Both the position numbers and the translations under genes were made by a program. This document shows, in pieces, positions 18,301 through 21,891 of a stretch of 21,891 nt of DNA (the first letter of the stretch is position 1; every line of letters starts with the position of its first letter). The DNA comes from Botryllus schlosseri (taxonomy: Eukaryota; Chordata; Ascidiacea; Stolidobranchia; Styelidae). Location of the stretch: the NCBI GenBank assembly GCA_000444245.1, contig ATSW01008714.1:1-21891 (forward strand), in the 5' to 3' direction. The notes under the pieces are model-generated. The model saw only the letters and a list, made by a program, of their open reading frames with translations. It had not been told where the DNA came from and made no database searches.

Positions 18301-21300
18301 TGACCTCTGTAATTTTTGATTATAGAATTTCAGGAAGTTGTGAGTAGACTGCTAACGTTACGTCACTGCTGTTTCAATGCAATGTCCCCTAACTTTCCAG
18401 TTGAACGAGCAGTAGCTATAGATATATACATGTATTGATAACTTTCAAAACCAGAGGAAAATCCTGAAGAAAATGGTACATTTTTCCCACTTCATGGTTG
18501 CTTGACTAAAAAAGAAAAATAGGCTCAACTCCCAGAAAATCAGTTTTTCTTTCACATTAACAGGTGGTTGACTTAAAAAAGGTCTACTTTTCAGCCCAGC
18601 TCCCGAAATAGCCGCCTTAGCGTTCCTACAGTGCTGACTTAATGTATATCAGTCGAATTTGCCCCTATATTCAACCAAAATTTTCAAAAAAGAAGACAAA
18701 ATCTCACAAAAAGAAGACATTTGGGCGTCCTCCGAGGACACTTTCAAAAAATTAAAAAAGAGGACAAATTCTCCTAAAAGAGGACGTATGGTAACCCTAT
18801 GATAACTAGATGTGCGACACGTGACTCGCGGTTGAATATGCCGAGATGCGTACTGCTTACCCGGGTAAAAGCAGCATAATTGGTAGTCCTATAGCCAGGG
18901 CCGTAACTGCCGCAGTCCAAACCCCCCAATTGAGACGGGCCGAGCTCGCAGGAGGCCCACAATTCTTTTGTGAATTAGCATAATTATAGAGTAATTTTTA
19001 AAAATTTATGCAACATTTTCAAAAATTGTTCGCGCTTGGCGCGAATTTAATTCGCCACATATCTTGATTATTGGGTACTCTTCCCCTTCAAAAAATTAGG
19101 CAAGATTTATAGAAATAGGCATATCGGGGTTGGCCATTACCGCACCACAACGCACCAAGACATATAAAGTTTTAGGCCATGTAACATGCGACTCCAAGAA
19201 GTGTGCCAGAACGATCGGCAACGAGAAAACCTTGGCCGTAAAGGACTGCTTTTATGCTGATCAAAAACTTTGTTATATATACAAAATACATATAGGTTTA
19301 ATTGTCCATATAAGCACCTAAATGACTGGCGCCGAATGTTCCTGTCTTGGCAATCTGAACCTGACAAGACAAATACCATCCCGCAGGGCAAATATATATG
19401 CCAGTGAAGAAATACCAATCTGAAATCGTGAGATCTTTCAGTTTAGTAGGTTTGGGCAATTCTACATTTTTTTGATATAGCAGACAGGAGGTCACGAAAT
19501 AACATCATGTGAAGACGTCATACCAAGGGGTCCGCCCGCCCGAAGATGTTCAATTTTATGGGGTCTACAGTTTCAAAGACACCTCTCACTCAGCTCTACT
19601 GGTAAATCTGATTACGTGAGCAGTGAGGACAACCATGCAATTCCCGATCTTATTCACCGATTTGATCATGAATTATGGAAATATTCGCGCTTCGCGCTGG
19701 CTCACTAAACAATACAACTTTAAGTTTGTGGCAAAAGCGAAAAACGTGATGCGGGGTCAGTTTATCACCTTTTTGGAGCCCGGGGGGCTGACGAAGTGCT
19801 GTTACATTCCTGCCAACGGGAATGCCCCGGATATATTTAATTATTATTGAACTATTATTATTTCAAACACACCTCACTCAGCTCTACCGGTAAATCATAT
19901 TACGTGAACAGTGACAGGATGAAAATTGATAGCAATATATGCAGTTCCCGATCAAATTGACCGATTCAGTCATGAAGTAAAGAAATTTTTCGCGCGTTCC
20001 CACGAGAAAAGCTGATTCATTCAATGGACACCCAATACAGCAGATAAGTAGCGGTAAACAGTGTACAGTTTTGAAATCTCGCCAGGGCAATAAAACTACT
20101 CCGAAATAGCCAGGTCGATTGTTCTGAACAATCGGAGCAGGGCAACACAATGACCATAACAATCGCCAATGGCGTCAAGCGATTGATCGGAACAATGCCA
20201 ATTTTCATATTTTGATGACTATTTGGGTCCGTTTCATTGCCCTAGTATCCGTGCGGCGCCGACCGTACTCTGAAGTTTTAAATTTGGCCCTCACACCGAA
20301 AAAGGTTGGGAACCACTGGTTTAGACCCTGCATTAAAACGTAACGAAGTCAGGTGCCAATACCTGGTAATCTTATTTCAAGAATGAATACAATGCATGCA
20401 ATAACCACCATTTTATAAAAATCTTGTTTGCGGCATGAAACATTCAAAAAGCAATAGCAGCGAGTCCGTGTATTTTACCTTCTCGCCGAGTGTTTGGAAT
20501 TCATATTTTTAAGACATAATATCACGTCTGATTTCTAGGTCAGACCGAGCGAGCCATTCAGCTCTACGAGAATATAACCAAGGAGCTAGGGTCGGCTGGC
20601 GGAAAATGGGCGTGGCTGAGACTGGGATTGTACAAGCTCAAAGCGAAAGATATGTCAAACGCGATTCAGTGTTTCCAAGTCGCTCTGAGAATTGACAGCA
20701 ATGACAGGTACAAGCGATCTTTTCTTAGAATTATTGGAAATGATCAACATTGCCAATGGACCAAGAGTTCTTAACATACCGTCCACGGACTAGTTTTAGG
20801 GGTTCCGTGCAGGGCAGGGTTAATGTTGAAACTGCAAACTATAAAGCTAATTACATTGTCCTTGTCACAGTAGCCACACTGACAATTCAAACACTAATAA
20901 TTGCCTGCCTCTGATAATCAGCCCGTTAACGAAAGCTAGTTGAAAGAGATCACCGTTTTTTAGTCAGCCGCCCAAATTTCGCAGTTTATCTACGTAGAAT
21001 TTGACCGTGTTCGCGCAGTTCCAACAATGATCTCTGACTAGGTCACAGTAAGGCGCCATGCAACACCTTCCAAAATAATGTAAGGGTCATCGATAAAAAA
21101 TGATAAGAACCAGTACAATAGACCAAGGTTCACATTGGGAATGCATGAGACTAAAATGCATCTGATGACAAATTTTAGGTACATGTGAAATCACCCCTAC
21201 TCTCAAGGGGCGTTGCTGATTGCCTCGTTAACCTATTCTATAACTAAACGAGCGTTTTCCTTTGTATAGCGTTTGTTGGGAATGCCTTGGCGAAGGTTAC

Positions 21301-21662
21301 TTGCAGCGCGGCAGTTACACCGCGGCTTGGAAAGCCTTCGACCGCGCCAGGCAGCTCGAGCCGCGGTCTGTCTACTGTCTCTATCAGATCGCCAGAGTGA
21401 AACAAGTACAAGGGCTCTACCCAGACGCGATTCAAGAATTCAAAAGCTTGCTGACGTTGTTTCCGGATTATGTTCCGGCTCTGAAAGGTGTCGTTGTCGG
21501 ATTTTTTTGTCTGTAATTGTTTGGCAGCATTTCATGCCTTGCAGGGCTTGGGGAGAGCGAGTTGTGTCTGGCGAGGCACTTGTTTCACGAAGGTAGATAC
21601 CGGACCGGCGTTGGCTGTATCGAGAACGCTATTGGGAGTTTGGTGACGGCATGTGCGTTGAG
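9305..21662 (+). CDS. TTC37: SKI3/TTC37 (SKI complex TPR scaffold), 5' half, 12 exons
   Basis: Twelve exons join in a continuous phase series to about 743 residues, the N-terminal half or so of a family about 1560 residues long in human; the gene runs off the right edge. SKI3 is the tetratricopeptide scaffold of the cytoplasmic SKI complex (with the SKI2 helicase and WDR61/SKI8), which feeds mRNA into the exosome for 3'-5' decay. The start [20 protein letters not shown] mirrors human [20 protein letters not shown]. Further matches are [16 protein letters not shown] with [49 protein letters not shown] and [11 protein letters not shown]. The motifs are serial TPR helices. Expression is probably constitutive, but no promoter elements were recognised. 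One exon (16123-16505) contains an apparent one-base frame slip. Orthology is confident. Confidence 0.93.
9863..10007 (+). CDS. TTC37: SKI3 exon 2
   Basis: Acceptor TCTTTTCCCCAG. Reads [20 protein letters not shown] and later [20 protein letters not shown], aligning with human [20 protein letters not shown] and [20 protein letters not shown]. Ends in phase 1 at CAAG|GTAACA. Confidence 0.93.
10271..10373 (+). CDS. TTC37: SKI3 exon 3
   Basis: Acceptor GATATTCTAG. Completes the glycine of exon 2 and reads [20 protein letters not shown] and then [13 protein letters not shown]. Ends in phase 2 at GACAG|GTAGGA. Phase continuity and helical composition support it; conservation is weaker here. Confidence 0.85.
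11304..11514 (+). CDS. TTC37: SKI3 exon 4
   Basis: Acceptor AAAAATTTCAG. Reads [20 protein letters not shown] through [20 protein letters not shown]. Ends in phase 0 at GATCTG|GTACGC. Confidence 0.85.
11961..12174 (+). CDS. TTC37: SKI3 exon 5
   Basis: Acceptor TTTTGAACAG. Reads [20 protein letters not shown], then [20 protein letters not shown], and ends [13 protein letters not shown]. The end resembles human YPLEVLCLHLIES. Phase 1 exit at AATT|GTGAGT. Confidence 0.88.
12448..12790. mobile_element. Small hAT-type element in SKI3 intron 5
   Basis: The left end CAGTGGTGTGCAACC and the right end GTTGCATACCCCG are inverted hAT-like termini. The flanks CCGTAAGC (12440-12447) and CTGTAAGC (12790-12797) match at 7 of 8 positions. 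The exact right boundary is ambiguous by one to three bases because the target duplication resembles the terminus. About 340 bases, non-coding. Confidence 0.6.
13152..13386 (+). CDS. TTC37: SKI3 exon 6
   Basis: A long pyrimidine tract and TTTTTTTTCAG precede it. Reads [20 protein letters not shown] through [30 protein letters not shown] is the TPR equivalent of human TSGWCHLAEA. Phase 2 exit at GCCAG|GTAATT. Confidence 0.9.
13631..13722 (-). other. tRNA-like sequence, probable pseudo-tRNA or SINE head
   Basis: The minus strand carries a consensus B box GGTTCAAGTCC (13644-13654) and an A-box-like TAGCTTAGTTTG (13697-13708), 41 bases apart, the spacing of a class II tRNA. A possible outer stem GCGCCG/CGGCGT brackets them, but the T stem and anticodon stem do not pair properly, so I do not call a functional tRNA. 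It lies in SKI3 intron 6. Confidence 0.4.
13980..14048 (-). CDS. Possible small exon nested in SKI3 intron 6
   Basis: The minus-strand segment reads [20 protein letters not shown] and is bounded by GTATTAG at its 5' side and a strong donor, CGCAGT|GTGAGT. It joins in phase with the candidate first exon at 14616-14538. No family is assigned with confidence; the join recalls the short Tudor-like N-terminal segment of kinesin-13, but the expected following residues are missing. Confidence 0.2.
14538..14616 (-). CDS. Possible start exon nested in SKI3 intron 6
   Basis: The minus strand has ATG at 14616 reading [20 protein letters not shown] and then LVSVTV, ended by the strong donor CGTAG|GTGAGT in phase 1. 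It would pair with the segment at 14048-13980. It may be a chance open frame. Confidence 0.2.
15158..15329 (+). CDS. TTC37: SKI3 exon 7
   Basis: The acceptor ATTACGTTTAG fits the phase 2 exit of exon 6. Reads [20 protein letters not shown], then [20 protein letters not shown] and ends GMVTFEK. It aligns with human [20 protein letters not shown]. Phase 0 exit at GAAAAA|GTAAGG. The 5' boundary is chosen from phase and acceptor; the end is firm. Confidence 0.8.
15797..15849. repeat. 23-bp tandem repeat, 2.3 copies
   Basis: GCGTGATTACATAAACATCG+TCT at 15797-15819 is followed by a copy with one change at 15820-15842 and a partial third copy, GCGTGAT. It lies in SKI3 intron 7. Confidence 0.9.
16123..16505 (+). 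CDS. TTC37: SKI3 exon 8, with an apparent frame slip
   Basis: Acceptor ATAATATTCCAG. The first 55 codons (16123-16287) read [20 protein letters not shown] and [20 protein letters not shown], continuing exon 7 as a good TPR. The second half (about 16302-16505) is equally SKI3-like ([34 protein letters not shown]) and leads in phase 0 into exon 9 at GTGAAG|GTTATT, but it is offset by one base from the first half. There is no usable GT-AG intron between them. The slip lies near a short A run at about 16283-16298, so a missing base in the assembly is the simplest explanation; a real allelic lesion is the alternative. Confidence 0.85.
16966..17026. mobile_element. Solitary hAT-like terminus
   Basis: GTGGACCCCTGTTTAAGAAT+CCTGG reversed reads CCAGGATTCTTAAACAGGGG, a hAT-style end. 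It is preceded by sub-terminal GTGGCCCCATAAAGGATCTG. No partner end was found nearby, so this is a decayed or truncated copy in SKI3 intron 8. Confidence 0.45.
17424..17595 (+). CDS. TTC37: SKI3 exon 9
   Basis: Acceptor TTTTTCTTTAAAAG. Reads [20 protein letters not shown] then [20 protein letters not shown]. It is among the most conserved parts, matching human [20 protein letters not shown] and KNRARGCYRKAFELDD. Phase 1 exit at GATG|GTATGT. Confidence 0.95.
18640..18801 (-). mobile_element. GGTTACCATACGTCC repeat copy inside the hAT
   Basis: Reading the minus strand from 18801: GGTTACCATACGTCCTCTTT, then repeated TTGTCCTCTTTTTT and AATGTCTTCTTTTT words. It is the same family as the copy split at 7134/8422. 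The inner boundary is uncertain. Confidence 0.5.
19571..19993. repeat. Internal direct duplication within the hAT
   Basis: TTTCAAAGACACCTCTCACT.. at 19571 recurs as TTTCAAACACACCTCACTCA.. at 19861. Both continue with CAGCTCTACYGGTAAATC, ATTACGTGARCAGTGA, TTCCCGATC..ATT.ACCGATT and a TTCGCGC block (ending about 19690 and 19993). Copies of roughly 120-130 bases are offset by about 290-300. Confidence 0.75.
20539..20707 (+). CDS. TTC37: SKI3 exon 10
   Basis: Acceptor TGATTTCTAG. Reads [20 protein letters not shown] then [20 protein letters not shown], matching human [21 protein letters not shown]. Phase 2 exit at GACAG|GTACAA. Confidence 0.95.
20708..21269 (+). other. TTC37: SKI3 intron 10, nothing recognised
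   Basis: GT-AG intron of 562 bases with no recognisable element. Confidence 0.6.
21270..21487 (+). CDS. TTC37: SKI3 exon 11
   Basis: Acceptor TCCTTTGTATAG. Reads [20 protein letters not shown], then [20 protein letters not shown] and ends [10 protein letters not shown]. It aligns with human [20 protein letters not shown] and [12 protein letters not shown]. Phase 1 exit at AAAG|GTGTCG. Confidence 0.95.
21488..21544 (+). other. TTC37: Very short SKI3 intron (57 bp)
   Basis: GTGTCG..CATGCCTTGCAG. Removing these 57 bases joins PALKG to LGESELC exactly as in the family (PALKGLGEC). Reading through gives a stop within the intron. It is far shorter than the other introns (263-2943 bases). Confidence 0.88.
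21545..21662 (+). CDS. TTC37: SKI3 exon 12 (last in window)
   Basis: Reads [20 protein letters not shown] then [19 protein letters not shown]. It corresponds to human [20 protein letters not shown] and the following helix. Phase 2 exit at TTGAG|GTGCGT. The remaining half of the protein lies beyond the window. Confidence 0.88.
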
Positions 21663-21810
21663 GTGCGTAGCTCGAATATGCCGATAATAATACTTCTGAG
21701 TGAAAGATTTTCACATTTCAAATGCCAAATCGATCTTGACCCATGCGTTGACTATTTGATATATTACTACCGTATCGAGATGAAAGAGCTGTGGTAATAT
21801 TACGTAGCAG

Positions 21811-21891
21811 GGTTGTGATTGTAATTACTCCAGTCATGGCTGGACCCGAGTCGCAATTTTTCGTTGACTCAACTCGACTCGAGTCATAGCG
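21811..21891. repeat. GACTC/ACTCGAGTC repeat at the right edge
   Basis: GGTTGTGATTGTAATTACTCC leads into GACTCAACTCGACTCGAGTC. It is the same word set as the tract at 7917-8082 and is cut by the window edge. It is probably the end of a transposon of that family in SKI3 intron 12. Confidence 0.6.

Larger units (their letters stand above)
18184..20318. mobile_element. hAT element, 2135 bp, perfect 8-bp target duplication
   Basis: The left end CAGTGATTCCCAACTGCGGC and the right end GTTGGGAACCACTG are inverted hAT termini. They are flanked by an exact 8-bp duplication, GTTTAGAC, at 18176-18183 and 20319-20326. No transposase was recognised. The interior is composite: it contains the end of another repeat family (inverted GGTTACCATACGTCC terminus at about 18777-18801), a CGCGC-TTGG-CGCG hairpin near 19032 and an internal direct duplication. 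It accounts for most of SKI3 intron 9. The clean duplication suggests a younger insertion than the other hAT copies here. Confidence 0.9.

Noticed and set aside
19623-19850. A 75-codon plus-strand frame inside the 18184-20318 hAT as transposase
   Set aside because: No hAT motif, and it overlaps the internal direct duplication.
1-21891. CRISPR arrays, operons, bacterial promoters or rRNA
   Set aside because: Spliced eukaryotic genes throughout; no array-like spaced repeats and no rRNA-like sequence seen.

Overview
This is a draft-quality (scattered N bases) piece of an animal nuclear genome. The genes are split by canonical GT-AG introns, and the long intergenic and intronic spaces are full of small hAT-type DNA transposon copies. 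The two genes I can name are an ortholog of the animal SKI-complex scaffold SKI3/TTC37 and a JARID2-related gene. A marine invertebrate is my guess. I cannot fix the phylum from the sequence.

Layout. 1-430 is a ~194-bp tandem repeat with N gaps. 430-3530 is mixed DNA with no complete gene. It holds two minus-strand open segments bounded by good splice sites (1766-1555 and 1090-870), a short MITE-like inverted-repeat element, a plus-strand PhoD-like phosphatase fragment around the motif WDDHDFGN, and a short palindromic element. 3863-5890 is a compact two-exon plus-strand gene for a predicted 224-residue protein. It carries the N-terminal PRC2-docking motifs of JARID2 and then stops, with none of the ARID, JmjN, JmjC or zinc-finger parts. 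Its single intron contains a hAT copy. 6411-8540 holds two more hAT copies, one inserted into the tip of another repeat. From 9305 to the right edge runs the 5' half of SKI3/TTC37 on the plus strand. I reconstruct twelve exons (about 743 residues) in a continuous phase series; the rest of the gene lies beyond the window. Two introns carry further hAT copies, one of them 2.1 kb with a perfect 8-bp target duplication.

The most interesting item is the free-standing JARID2-N-like gene. It combines a textbook ubiquitin-interacting motif, an AQRKFA motif equivalent to the PRC2-methylated lysine 116 of human JARID2, and the TxDFxxxLCxRxxP block that in human JARID2 lies in the PRC2 (SUZ12)-contacting region. 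If it is a real gene, it would be a minimal PRC2 cofactor able to read H2A ubiquitin and engage PRC2 without any DNA-binding domain. SKI3, the other gene, acts in cytoplasmic 3'-5' mRNA decay. No functional link between the two neighbours is implied.

Limits: all exon calls come from reading frames, splice consensus and remembered family sequences. Nothing was searched or aligned by computer.
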